Source: Blumeriella jaapii (taxonomy: Eukaryota > Ascomycota > Leotiomycetes > Helotiales > Drepanopezizaceae). Taken from it: a stretch of DNA of 64,000 bases. Positions 1 through 11,540 of this stretch are shown piece by piece. The notes under the pieces are model-generated. The model made no database searches, was not told the DNA's origin, and was given only the letters and a program-made list of their open reading frames with translations. The stretch covers positions 33,320 through 97,319 of the forward strand of contig VWND01000047.1 in assembly GCA_009599575.1 (NCBI GenBank), written 5' to 3'. The position numbers and the translations under genes are program-made. How positions within the stretch are numbered: position 1 is the stretch's first letter; the number at the start of each line of letters is the position of its first letter.

Positions 1-1500
1 GCGATATTATCGCTTTTTTTAAGCAGTTTGTTATAATAATTCGCTAAGCCAAAAAACTTAAAGCTTATTATCGTATTTATACGAAAGTTTTTGACGTTTT
101 CGTTAATAAAAAGGTTTTAAGCGAGATTAAGCAGAAAAGATTATTTTTACTTGGCTTTTTAATTAGTATTCGTAACAAAACTATTAAGCATTTTAAAATT
201 AATAAACAAAACTTTGAAACCTTCGATTAGTATTTCAAATTTGTAAAATTCGTTTTTAAGCAAAATTAAAGCGAACGTATTATCGAAGCCATAAATTAAA
301 AGAAATTTCCTTTTTTCATTTATAAAAAAGACGTGGAAGCTTTAATATAGAAATATGCCCAACTATTAAAAGTTACCGAAATCGCCAAAAAACAATTAGT
401 TATTATATTATTCAATCGTTTTGCAAAACTTATTAATTTGGAAAAGCTTGATAAAAATATCGAAACTCTCGTATTAAAATTTACCAATATTAAAATTCAA
501 AAACTTTAAAATAAAATCGAAGGTTTTATACAATAGCAGAAAAAACTTTTTTATATTAATTCGGATAATAAAAACGATTAAAATAGCTTTTATAATAATT
601 ACTTTTTTTAAAATGCGCGAAGCGATTAATTTCGCTAAGCTATCGTAAAAATAATAGCTGCTTAGTAGCAATCTTTTCGTGCTAGCGATTAAAATCAGCG
701 AAATATTAATTACAATAACGATTATTAAAAAAAAAAAAAAAATCAACGCGAAAACCAAAATCGCGGTTATCAAAATAATAAAAATAATTATTAAAACAAA
801 CTCCGTGGTCTCAAATATGGATTTTATAATAATAAAGAAATTTATTGCGAAAAATCTTATATTCGCTTTAAATGCAAAGCATTTAATTTTTGTATAAATA
901 ATAATATTTGCTATATTAATAAATACGGAGCGATCTGCTTCGGATCGACGGAAGCAGAAATAAGCTTTTTTAACAAAACTGAAAATCAGAGCTGGTTGAA
1001 TATTATTCGCTTAAAAGTAAAAGGTACGGAATGGAACGACTGCTTGAAAAACAGAAAAATGCGAAAACGATTTTTATTAATAAAAGAGAAAATATTTCAA
1101 AAGGCGTATTAATTAAAAAAAAAACCCTTATTTTAAATATAAATAAAATTCAAATGTATAAATAAAAAACAAATATATATATTACTAATGCAAGTATCGC
1201 ATTTGCAAATATTATAGCTGCATAATTAAGCTAGCGAATTATAAGAAAGCAAAGTGTTTCTGTTTTATTCGCCAAATTAACTAATATAAAAAAAAACGTT
1301 AGAATCGAAAAAAAAAAAGATTTTGAAATTCGAAAAAAAACCGATAAAACCATTAGAAAAACGCTTACGATAAAAGAAATTAACGACGATATAAAAAATA
1401 TCGATACCGATATCCCGGTTTAAATTATTCAAAAAGTATCAGCTTTTAAGCGCTTATTATTAATGCGAAGCGAAAAATAAATCGACAAATACATTAGCTT
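1..1500 (+). pseudogene. gag part of family 1 polyprotein, copy 1
   Basis: Decayed Gag, the nucleocapsid/capsid part of the retrotransposon. The first kilobase matches gag at 41700-42740 and, reversed, 52750-51700. A stretch near 600-800 would have been rich in Gln, Asn and Arg, now read as stops, Lys and Ile. A cysteine cluster follows at about 840-890 (YC...KCKAFNFC), resembling a degenerate zinc knuckle. Conserved downstream words are ICFGSTEAEISFF and NQSWLNIIRLKV (about 930-1020). The order of gag tail then linker then protease is normal for Ty3/gypsy. Many CAA/CAG codons are now TAA/TAG. The true N-terminus is outside the window; see the gag at 40963 for it. Confidence 0.8.
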
Positions 1501-1529
1501 CGAAGCAGTCGACGAAGCTATTAAAAGAA

Positions 1530-4500
1530 TTATAAAACAAAAAATTAAATTAAAATTCAGCGATTTATTTAATATAAAAAAAAAATTCGACAAAATTATT
1601 AATAAACAAATTTCTGTATTAAAAAAAAACGAAAAAGTTGAAATTACCCGAAAAAAAAACGATTTCGAATTAAAGAAAAACCAGAAAAAAATTTATAATA
1701 TCGCAATTAATTTAGCCGATAAAAAAAAATTCTCGGAAAAAATCAACCTTTTGGCTTTCGTTATAAAAATCCAAAAGTCAAAACGACGAAACTGCTTTTA
1801 CACGGCTATAAAAGCATTAAAAATAAAAACAATATTTAAAAAAAATACGACCGCCTTCGTTTTATTCGATAATAAAACCGAAGTTAATTGCATAAACCAG
1901 AAAACAGCCGAAATTAGTAATATTCCGATTATTACCGATAAGCGAATAATTTATATTATCGTTAATAAAAATACGATTAAATTTAATAAAATTATACGAA
2001 ATATAAAAATCGACGTTAAAAATATTATTATTTATAAAAACTTTTTAATAATAAAAAAATGCTTTTATCCTATTATTTTTAAAATGCTTTAAATCCTGGA
2101 AAGTTTCGTTAGTTTTAAATATACCGAAAACGGCCAAATAAAAGTTTTTTTCTGGAATTAAAACCGATTTTTTCAAGATCAAATCACCGTCGCCGGCGAT
2201 AAAATCTTTTTAATCGACGTTTTATCGGAAAACGAATAGCCGGCTTTGGTTTCAGAACAGACGCTGAGCTATAATAAAATTTGGAAAATAATCAGCTAAA
2301 AGCATTCGCGTTATTAATCGAAATGGCATCGCGAATAAAATTAACTAATATTAATATTTTTAGCTATTAATTCGGGAATAAAAGTTTCGAAGATTTCGTT
2401 TTCGTATTAAACAAACCCGATTTATATACTTTACTTTTTTGTATTAATATCAGCATTTTTTACAAACGCAAAGCTGATAAAATACGATTCGTAAATCTTA
2501 GCGAATCCGGTGGAAATATTCCCGAAAAAATAAACGATTAGTTTAAAAAAGATAAAGCAATAAGATTATTTTAATTAGTTACTGGCGAATTCGAAGGACT
2601 TATTACCGGCCGATTTTTCAGCTTATTATTTGGCAGCCGACTTATAAAAAAACGATTTAATAATTTAGCAATCGGAATTTAATTTTTATTAAAAAAAAAA
2701 AAGTTTTGTACGAAATCCTACGCAACCGGGAAAAAGCTATAGCTTTCGATTTTACCGAAATAAGCCAATTTAGTTTTAACGTTATTTTCATATCGATATC
2801 AAAACCGTATTTTACGAAACCTAGCAAAAAAAGACCTTTTCAGTTTTTAAAGCTTTTTAAAATAAAATAATCGAAATGCTAAAAAAACGAATTAAACAAG
2901 GGATTCTCGAATTCTGCTACGGCCTATACAAAAACAAATGATTTATCGTTGCGAAAAAAAAAAAAGTATTTACAAACTTATTATCGCAATCGTCGAAATA
3001 AACAGAATAACGATACGAAACGCTAACGTGCCATTTAACGTCGATTAATTTTCGAACGAATTTGCAAAATTAATAATCGCATTCTTTTTCGATCTGTTTT
3101 TCGGCTACGATTATTTAATGCTTAACCTACGATTTCGAAATATAATAGCAATTTAAACTTTAATCGGTTTGCTGCGTATAACCAGAATACTTATAAAAGC
3201 TATCAATTTAATCGCTTAATTCGTAAAAATCGTATATAAGATTCTTATAATTTGCATTTCTGATATTATTTTTTTTTACGTTAACGACGTCGGAATAAAA
3301 AGCTCCAAATTATATTATAATAATAAAAAGATTTTTCTTAAAATTCGACGTTATATAATAAAACATATTCAGAATATCGATAAAATCATAGTCTGCTTCG
3401 AAAAAGCCAAAGCTATTATTGGCTTTCGATTAAAATTTTACATGCCCGAAATAAATATCGTTGATTATATAACCGATAGCGCTGGCCGTTATTTTTAACG
3501 AAAAAAAATTAAAAAGATTTGCGAATAAAAAAAATATAAAAATATTACCGAAGCCAAAGCTTTTATTAGCGTTATAATTTACTACCGCAATTAAATCAAA
3601 AACTTTTTTTAAAAAGCTGCACCTATTTACGCCACGATAAAAAAAAAAATCGATTTCGTTTAGAAAAAAAAATAAAGCAAAACTATAAAAATTCTTAAAA
3701 ACGACTTTTTATCGGCCTTATCGTTTATGCGAATCGATTATAGCTCAGACGCAAAAAAAATTATTCTGACTATCGATGCTAATATTTTCGGTTGGAAAGC
3801 TATATTGCAACAAATCGATAAAAACAAAAAACGGCACTTTTTACGATTCGAAAACGGCTTATAATCTTTCGCAAAAGCACGCTACGATGCTACCAAACGA
3901 AAATATCGAGGCGCTTTTAAAATAATAAAAAAAATAAAAAGCGAATTATACGGCGTATATTTCATTTTGAAAACAAATGCGAAAGTTTTTATCGATTAAT
4001 TAAATAAAAAAACCAATAATTTGCCAAAAGCATTCGTTATTAATTAAATAGCTTAAATGCGATTTATAAACTTCGAAATCAGATATATTAAAAAAACAAT
4101 TAATACAACGGCAGACGGCTTTTTTAAACAAAAACGTTTTTATCCGTTTGATTTCGCTAAACAAAACAAATAAAATATCGACGAATAAATCGCTGACGAA
4201 ATCGGCTGCTTCGCTATTTGCGTTTTAAGTTTCATAAAGCCAAAAGCATTCGCGTTGCTATTTCGGCTGGCATCGCGAATAAAAAACATTAATTTTCGGG
4301 CCGAAAAAGCATTCGCGTTATTATTTCGGCTAATATCGCGAATGGATTTAACCGAAAACGATCGGGATAAGCCGATTAATAAAAAAAATAAATTTTTAAT
4401 CGATAACTACGAAACCGAAGATTTTTATTTAATCGTATATTATTTAACTATTTTGTTTAAATTATTTAACGTGCCGAACTATTAATTTAAATTATTTAAA

Positions 4501-5835
4501 AACCAAGCTTTCGATTATATTTTAGCCGATAAAAAGCTATATAAAATAAAAAATAATATATATCAAAAACGCTTAGTAGTAAACAACAAAATTAATAAAT
4601 TTCAAATTATAAAAAAAGCTTACGAAAAAATATTTTATAAAAAAGCTGAAGCTATTTATTATCGAATCAAAAACGATTTTTAATAAAAAAAATACTTCGA
4701 AAATTGCAAAGCTTTCGTTAAAAGTTGCATTTTTTATTAAAAACGAAAGCTTGGCCGAAAAAAAAACTTATTATATCCGACGTGGTTTTTTAAAATTTAA
4801 AAAAAAATTAACTTCGACGTTATACGCGTATTAATTACCGATCGCGGTTATATATGCTTCGTATTCGCTATTAACGATTTATTTAAATAGCTTAAAAAGC
4901 GACCTTTTCGAAACGCTATTTTCGAAGCTATAACGACTTTTCTTTGAAAAAACGTTATATATCGACACGATTTATTTGGCAAATTAAACGTCGATAATAA
5001 ATTCGAAAACAAAAGCGTTATCGAAATTTTTATAAAAAAATACGATATTTAACGCATTTAAATTTCGGCTTACAATTCAAAAAGCAACGGCTTCGTGGAA
5101 CGAAGCTATAAAAATATTTTTAACGGACTTTCAAAAGCTATTCGAAAAGGTTATAAGCGTTGGTCGCGGAAATTTTCGGAAATACTTTTTGCTATGCGTA
5201 TATGCATATACGCTTTTACTGAAATAATTTTATTTTTTATTTAATACGGCAAAACGCTCGATTATTTTTAAAAACAAAATGGCTTGTATAAAAGTTTTAT
5301 AACGTGGTTAAAATAAAAACGAAAGTTAATTTATTAATAATAAGATTTAAGCAGTTCGATTACCGCGATATAAATATAAAAAAAATAATTTTAAAAAAAA
5401 AAAAATATAAAAAAGCAGCTAAAAAAGTTTAAAATAAAACCAAGATTTTAAAAAAAACGCTAATTAAAAAAAAAAATTTGATTTTAATTTACGACGTTTA
5501 GCGCGCTATCGACAAATCGGCCGATACTAAACTTAATTATAAATAGCTCGGACCCTACGAAATATGCGAGGCCGAGTTAAATAAAAGTTATTATAAGCTT
5601 ACGAAACTCGATAAAACAAAACTGAAAAAAACGTTCGCCGTTAATCGATTAAAGCGATTCTACGGAAAAAATCAGCAAATTTACCCTTTGGACTTTGAAT
5701 CAGAAAACGACTCCGATTTTAGCGATTCCGACGACGACTCCGATCAAAGCGATTATACTTCTGAAAAAAAAAAACCTTTTGAAAAAGTTTAAAAACAACC
5801 GAATAATAACTCCGCTATTAAAACCACGGTTTAAA
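1530..5835 (+). pseudogene. Protease-RT-RNase H-integrase (pol) of family 1, copy 1
   Basis: Decayed Pol in the usual Ty3/gypsy order. Protease at about 1840-2100: AFVLFDNKTEVNCI is a RIP-altered form of the DSGAEVN-type aspartate motif. RT at about 2860-3560: EMLKKRIKQGILE, then the region of FDLFSGYDYLML and a remnant of the catalytic YxDD box (YVNDVGIKS in consensus). RNase H at about 3720-4150: TIDANIFGW, a KRKYRGAFK helix, and TADGFF at its end. Integrase at about 4440-5300: FGKLNVDNKFENK holds the second Asp and GFVERSYKNIF the catalytic Glu of the DDE triad. The sequence resembles a common fungal gypsy lineage whose RT reads QGILEPCHGPYRNPWF. I see no chromodomain at the C-terminus. 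Frames shift at poly-A runs and there are dozens of stops; the enzyme is dead. Confidence 0.87.
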
Positions 5836-6330
5836 TCGTGATTCCATTTATAACCGAAAAAAAAAAAGTGCTTACAAAATTATTTATTAATTATTCTACT
5901 GTTTTTATTATCCATTGTTTTCCTTTTTATTATATACTATTTTATTGTTTTTGTTTTAATATATATTGTTTATTTTTAAAACTTTTTTTTATATTATTTA
6001 AAATATTTATTATATTTTTTTTTATTTAATTATACTTTTTGTTTATCAAAACAAAAGCTTTATATATATTTAAATCGCATATTTAATATATTTATATTGC
6101 TCGTATATTTTACGAAAACTATTTTTTATGCATTTTATTATTTGCTATTTTTTGCACTGTTTACTTTTTTCGCTGTTTTAAACGGGTGCTTGCCTAAACA
6201 ATTATAATTTATTAAAAGAATAGCATACGGATTCCCGTGACTTTTAAATACAAATATTTTACAATCCCCGTACTTTTTTTTAATTACTTTTTAATAAATA
6301 TAACATATTCTTTTGATTAATAAACCCATC
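5836..6330. other. Conserved AT-rich spacer between pol and extra ORF, copy 1
   Basis: About 500 bp of extremely T-rich sequence with no convincing coding content. The same segment separates pol from the extra ORF in the copies at 58831-59330 and (reversed) 46370-46860, so it is an integral part of the element. A 63-codon open frame at 5838-6029 reads as a hydrophobic protein only because the DNA is nearly all T and A; I do not count it as a gene. The spacer could hold a terminator for pol or a promoter for the next frame; nothing in it proves either. Confidence 0.6.
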
Positions 6331-9300
6331 GATATTATATCGTTTTTTAAGCAAAGCGTTGCTAAACCTGGCAAATTTATTTTCAATCTATTTTAAAACG
6401 GAATTATTATACGCAACTTTTTCGAATTTAAACAAATATATAATACCGTTATTTCAAATTAATAAGCAGCTTTCGTAAAAACGTCGATAAAGCAATTCGA
6501 TATAATAACTGAAAACGTTAACGAATTTTTATTCGACTACGAAAACTTCGTTAAAACTAAATTCGTTCGTAAAAACCTTAATTACGATAAATTCCTGCTA
6601 AACTACGACAACGCTTTAAAAGCTTTCGCCGAAGCAAAAAAAGCTCGAAATAATAAAAAAAAAATAACAGACCGAATATTGCGTTTTTATTAAATTAACA
6701 AAAAAAAAATATTTAAAAATACGTTTTTAGCAAAATCACCGATATTATTTTACTTCGGCATTTCGTTCGCTTTTTCGAAACTATTACTTTTATTAAAAAA
6801 AAAGTCTAGATATTAAACGCTTATATTTTCAAAGCGCAAATTTTAAAAGCTAATAACCCAAAAGCCCGCAGATTTATAAACTTTTTTACAATTGTTTGCA
6901 AATTAATCGACGACGTTATATAATCGCCAAAAAAAGTTTTAATCGGTTGCGAAATTTTAAATCTGATTTTTTTTTAAAATAAAAAATTAAGCGTCGCTAA
7001 ATGCGGCATTTTTATACCGAACGAAAAAAACGACGCTATTCCGATATTTCAAATCTACGACGACGAAAAAAACGAAAAAGCCAATATTATTTTCGTTTAA
7101 TTCGAAAAAACATACGCGGTAGCAATTAATACTTTTAGGATAGCTAAAACAATTCGAAAACTTTTATTTTTAACGATCGAAAACGAATTCGAAAACGAAA
7201 CCAAAAGCGTAATAGCAAATAACCGCTTATTCGAATACAAAAAATCTATTATATTTATAAAAACGATTCCGGAAAAAGTAAAAACAAAAAACGTAAAAAA
7301 GCGCGCCGATATTTTCGAAACTTTTTTTATTCGAAAAAAAAAACCATTTACGTCGCTAATAAAAAAGGCACCGCGAGTAAAAACAGCCGGAAATCGACGC
7401 CGAATTATAAGCTTTAAATTAATTAACAGAAAACGCGACGATTTTATAAAATTAAATTTAAAACGCCGGCATTTCGAAAGGAAAAAATTTAAACGATTTT
7501 GAATTTGATTTTTCGAAATTAAATACGCAAATATTAAAAACGCTTGCTGCGTTTAAAAACGTTGTATTATTACCGCTAATATTTCAGATTTTAATAAAAA
7601 TATTTAAAATCTCGACTATTACACGATTCGATCGAAAAAGCTTGGAAAAAAACATCGAAGTTATCGCGGAAAAAATCATACAAAAAGCGCAAAATCAAAT
7701 TATTTTGCTTAAAACTCTCGTTTTCGACGACGAAATAATCCAGAAGTTTTACTTCGATACTTTTATATAAAAATCAAATAAATCCGTCAGCTTTTTTTTT
7801 TTGCTTCGAACGAAAATTAAATTAAGCTTTTTTCGAAAAACTGCAAATATAATACGTTAAAACAAATAAAAAAAACTTTTGAAAACGGTGACCCGTTTTT
7901 ATTCGAATTTTTTTTCGTTAAAAAACTTCGATTTTTTAATTTCGTTTTTACGAATAACGTTAATATTAAAAAAAACGGCAAATTCTGTTATTTTTACGTA
8001 TATTATTACGCGGCGTACTACGATTTAATTATAAAAAAAATCGATATTATCGGCTTCGCTAGTCGATTCGCTGTTATTAAAAATTCGGATTACGACGTGT
8101 TCGAAATTGATTTTAATAATTAATTTATATTTCGACGAAAAGCTGCGAGAATTATTTAAGCACGTGCTAAAGCTTATTTAGGCTACGCAAATTTTAAAAC
8201 AGACCTTAAGGCTTTCAGCGCGATTATAAAATTCGATTAAAACGTAGAAAAGTAAAAGCAACGAATATTTCCAAAAGCCGACTTTTTTAGTTTTTCGACC
8301 GAAAATATATTTTAAAATCTATTTAAATTAAGCTGCGAATTCGTTAATCACGTAAGGTTTCATAACGAAAAAAACAAATTATTATTATATTTTATAAAAA
8401 AAAAAGTAGTTATATATAAGCATTATTTTCGATTAGTCAAAACCCAAAAAGCGCTTACAGCTTTTCGCTAATATATTTTACAATTTTACTTAATAAGCTT
8501 TCAGAATGCATTCCGGCTTTTATTTCGCTGTTTTGATTATTCGAAACTTTGGAAATTGCCGCTTCGTAACATATTTTAACGTTTCGATCGTTTTAGATTT
8601 CGCTGGCTCCGACCGTATTATAATTACAAAATTCGATATCGCCGATTTTTAAAAAAAAAAAAAAATCGAAAACTTTACCGACGCCATTTTCGATTATTAC
8701 GTTTTGCTTGTATTCGCACACAATTCGGAAATAATCGAAGCTTATTTGCAATTATACCACGACGCCAAGCTGATTAAAACCATTTAGAAAAGCCTAGCTT
8801 TTTTGTATTTCAGCGCGTTTAAAACAATGGCTTCGGTTATTTTATCGGACTACGAAACCGAAAACTACGAAATAAAAAATGAAATAACTTTTATCAGCTT
8901 TTCGATTAAGCAAAAGGTTTTCGTTAAATTTAGGACCTAAAAAACCGACGGCGCGATGCTGGTTTATTCGAATAATTACACGGCGTAAAAATATAAAAAC
9001 TATTTCGAAAACGACAATCCGATAAACAATTTAATATTATTTATATTGCGGCGAAAGCAATTATAGCATTTTCGGTAATTTCGATTGCAAACGACTATTT
9101 TCGAACTATTCCGTAAAATAGTTTTTTTTACAAACTTCGAAGCTTTTTCAAAAATATTCGTCGGTAAACAACCGTAATCCGACCTATTAGTTTTACGCGA
9201 AGCAAAAGCGTTAATCGGTTTTAATTACGACGAATTAATCGATTATTTCTACGATTTTAATATAAAACTTTTTAACGCTTTTTACAAAGCGTAAAACTAC

Positions 9301-9550
9301 GTTTAAAAGCTGGAATTTATTATCTACGAAAAAAAGTCGTAAAAAGCATTCGTCGCGGCGATATTTAATAATATTATCGACGAAAAGATTATTAAAATAT
9401 TCGTAAGTTTAGACGATACCTCGATTGATATTTTATCGAGCCATTTTTCAAAAAAGCAAAATAAACAAAATGATTCAAACGATAAGCGAAACGCTATTTT
9501 TCCGCAGGAGCCAATAGCAAAAAGGCTAAGAACGGGTTAAAAAACCGAAA
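6331..9550 (+). pseudogene. Unidentified ~1,070-codon extra ORF of family 1, copy 1
   Basis: A long decayed frame on the same strand as pol. It can be followed from about 6337 (IDIISFFKQSVAKPGKF) through ENVNEFLFDYENFVKT, LNYDKFLLNYDNALKAFAEA, FLAKSPILFYFGISFAFSK, YDVFEIDF and KTDGAMLVYSNNYTA to a basic C-terminus AKRLRTG with a stop near 9538. All copies end at the same point. I recognise no catalytic motif, signal peptide, membrane span or zinc finger, and it is not a second pol. Lys richness is partly a RIP artefact (GAA to AAA); the unmutated protein was probably acidic. The C-terminal basic cluster could be a nuclear localisation signal, which is inference. It may be one protein or two; frame shifts near 7700-7900 leave this open. 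Function unknown. Confidence 0.7.
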
Positions 9551-9684
9551 AAGTATAGGACTAAAAAATTCGGTTTTTAATTAATTAGTTTTTAAACTAT
9601 AAGATAGACTAAATTGTATTTATTAAAATTATATTTTTCTTTGGTCGTAATTAAAAACGACTACGTATATTATTTGAAACAGAA
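9551..9684. other. 3' untranslated tail of family 1, copy 1
   Basis: 134 bp between the stop of the extra ORF and the 3' LTR. It is conserved at 62600-62705 and, reversed, 43014-43130. No clear polypurine tract is left; the last bases before the LTR are GAAACAGAA. Nothing else is seen. Confidence 0.55.
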
Positions 9685-9951
9685 TGTAAAACGGTAATAC
9701 TTTGTATTAATAGGAATTAATAGTTTTAGCTATGGTCGAGGCATAGACCCTTTCGAAATTCTTTGCCATTAATTATTTTCAACAAATATAAAAGCAAAGC
9801 ATTCTTTTAGATAATATTATAAGCACGCAGTTTAATTTATACCTTTATTTATTTTTCTTTTCCTTTTTTCAGTCTTTTCTAGGGATTTCCTAAACTATCT
9901 TACCCACCGATATATGGCCGTATCAGTCTGGTTTTCCTATCTATTTTTACA
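9685..9951 (+). repeat. 3' LTR of family 1, copy 1 (267 bp)
   Basis: It begins TGTAAAACGG and ends TTTTACA, giving TG...CA ends and a 7-bp terminal inverted repeat TGTAAAA/TTTTACA. Nearly the same 267-269 bp occurs at 40406, 42747, 53753 and 62706. A likely promoter segment with TATAAAAGCAAAGC lies near 9790. The left (inner) part is more RIP-mutated than the right (outer) part. Confidence 0.92.
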
Positions 9952-11242
9952 CTACGTTTATCGAAAAAGTTTTGTTTTAAAAAATAAACGCCCCGGCTTT
10001 TTTTAGCTTTTTTCTGTTTTTAACCACTTTTGGAAGTACGTTACAATAAACTTTTGCAGTTTTAACAAAAATAAATACGGTTACGACAATATATTCGTAA
10101 TAATAAATCGCTTTTTTAAACAGGCTATTTCGATTTTCTGTTATAAGAATATTAACGCTCGAAGCTTCGCTAAACTGTATATATTCCACGTGTACAGGTA
10201 TTTTGGTTTTTTAAAAAGTATTATTAGCGATCGTAGCCTTTAGTATTAATTTATTTTCTGGTTTGAATTAAATAAAATATTCGGTACGCAATTAAAGCTT
10301 TCGACAGCCGCTTATTTTAAAACCGACGGTCAGACCGAAATTTACAATTAATATTTGCAAAAACGCTTTCGACCTTTCGTAAATTTCTATTAAGACGATT
10401 AAAGCGAATTCTTTTTAATAATGAATTTCGCTCAAATGGTTTTTCTTTACGAAAATCTAGATGGCTTTTCATTTTTTGAAATTGTATACGATTACACTTT
10501 TTATATTAATTAAAACTGAAAGCTCGATATTTTTCTTTCTTTTAACCTTTTATACAAGTTAAACGCAGACGAAGCTCGTGCGTACGCTCGCCGCTATTAC
10601 GACGCCTGGAACCTCGCCAAATCGCATTTTTAATAAGCTTACGATAAAATGAAAAAGAATACGAATAGGTTTCGCCGCGCGATCGATTTTAACGTTGACG
10701 ATTACGTATGGCTCGATATGCGTTTATTTCCGATCTTCCGGCCTTTTCGCAAGCTCGACAATTTTATAAACGGCTTTTTTAAAATTATAACTAAAATTTT
10801 CGATAACGTTTTTAAGCTAGACCTTTTTAATATTATAAACGTACACCCAGTTTTTTACGCTAATCGACTGCGTAAAGCAACTGACGACGCGCTTTTAAAT
10901 CAGGTTAATCCAGCCTTTAAACTTATTAATATAACTGGTAAGCTTAAATACGAAATCGAAAAATTAATCGCTTGTCGAATGCAGCGGAAGACCTTTTAAT
11001 ACAAAGCTTTTTGAATAGGCTTAAATAAAAACCTTATATAATACCTCGCGTCTGATTTTATATATGCTCTTCTGAAGGTGCGCGATTTTCATTTGGCGTA
11101 TAAAAAGCTCTCCGGTCTTTTTGCAAAATTTGTAGACTGGCTGAAAGCGTATTTCGAAGATTTGAATTCGTACGATTATTTGGATAATAACGTATTAATA
11201 AATAAAAGCTCGAAAGCGCGCTTTTTTCGGACGAAGAGGTAA
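9952..11242 (+). pseudogene. Integrase-chromodomain end of family 2 pol (copy 2a)
   Basis: Decayed C-terminal Pol. After the integrase core (about 10200-10560, remnants of the SDRG..., KPTDGQTEIYN and Glu-helix segments), 116 codons at 10649-10999 are still open: the SH3-like/GPY-F region DYVWLDMRLFPIFRPFRKLDN, then HPVFYANRLRKA, then KLKYEIEKLIACRMQRK, the start of a chromodomain. The chromodomain continues to about 11090 (a Trp in the YKALW position is now TGA). The frame ends at TAA 11240-11242, directly against the LTR, and the purine-rich GGACGAAGAGG just before can be the polypurine tract. Chromodomains in this position are typical of chromoviruses and direct integration to marked heterochromatin (family knowledge). 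Confidence 0.85.
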
Positions 11243-11540
11243 TGTAACGATTTATTTTGTTGCTATTTTTCGTATCATCCCAGCAACTACGTATAGCTGC
11301 AAGCTTTTCAGCAACTACGTATAGCTGCAAGCTCCTTGGTTTTTTGATAGGTTTTCTTATTAATTGTGGAAACTATTTATATATATAAGATTCTTTTTTT
11401 TTAGCAATTTTTGCTTTTTGCAGTTGTTAATTTTAAGTGAATATCTTTGTTACAGAACCAAAGGCTCGTTTTTTCATACCATGTGAATAAAGCGACCAGT
11501 TGACTGATCTCCCAGCCCTTCGACTGATTAGATCGTCACA
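11243..11540 (+). repeat. 3' LTR of family 2 (copy 2a), with internal 30-bp duplication
   Basis: TGTAACG...CGTCACA, 298 bp against 265-268 bp for other family 2 LTRs. The excess is a tandem duplication of about 30 bp at roughly 11278-11336: the word CAACTACGTATAGCTGCAAG occurs twice. The outer end (about 11490-11540) is almost free of RIP changes. Confidence 0.9.

Larger units (their letters stand above)
1..9951 (+). mobile_element. Family 1 Ty3/gypsy element, copy 1 (5' end outside window)
   Basis: The stretch reads gag, protease, reverse transcriptase, RNase H, integrase, a spacer, a long extra reading frame and a 3' LTR, all on the plus strand. It aligns throughout with the complete copies at 42747-54019 (minus) and 40406-62972 (plus, interrupted). 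The 5' LTR and the first part of gag lie left of the window. Its right edge is sharp: the LTR ends in TTTTACA at 9951 and is followed by CTACG and the interior of a family 2 integrase (compare 32100-32110), so this copy inserted into a family 2 element. Heavily RIP-mutated; no frame is intact. Confidence 0.9.
9952..11540 (+). mobile_element. Family 2 chromovirus, 3' fragment (copy 2a)
   Basis: The 3' end of a family 2 Ty3/gypsy element, cut on its left by the family 1 insertion at 1-9951. It aligns base for base with 32103-33662 of the complete copy. It contains the integrase C-terminal half, a chromodomain and a 3' LTR. It is less mutated than the other family 2 copies. Confidence 0.9.

Noticed and set aside
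5838..6029. Small protein with several apparent membrane segments
   Set aside because: Almost pure T/A DNA translates to Phe, Ile, Leu and Tyr in any frame. No conservation of the frame between copies.
6331..9550. Extra ORF as an envelope gene of a retrovirus-like element
   Set aside because: No signal peptide, no clear membrane anchor, no furin-like site or Cys pattern; much of the sequence looks hydrophilic and charged.
11278..11336. CRISPR-like short repeat
   Set aside because: Only two adjoining units with no regular spacers; a tandem duplication in an LTR.
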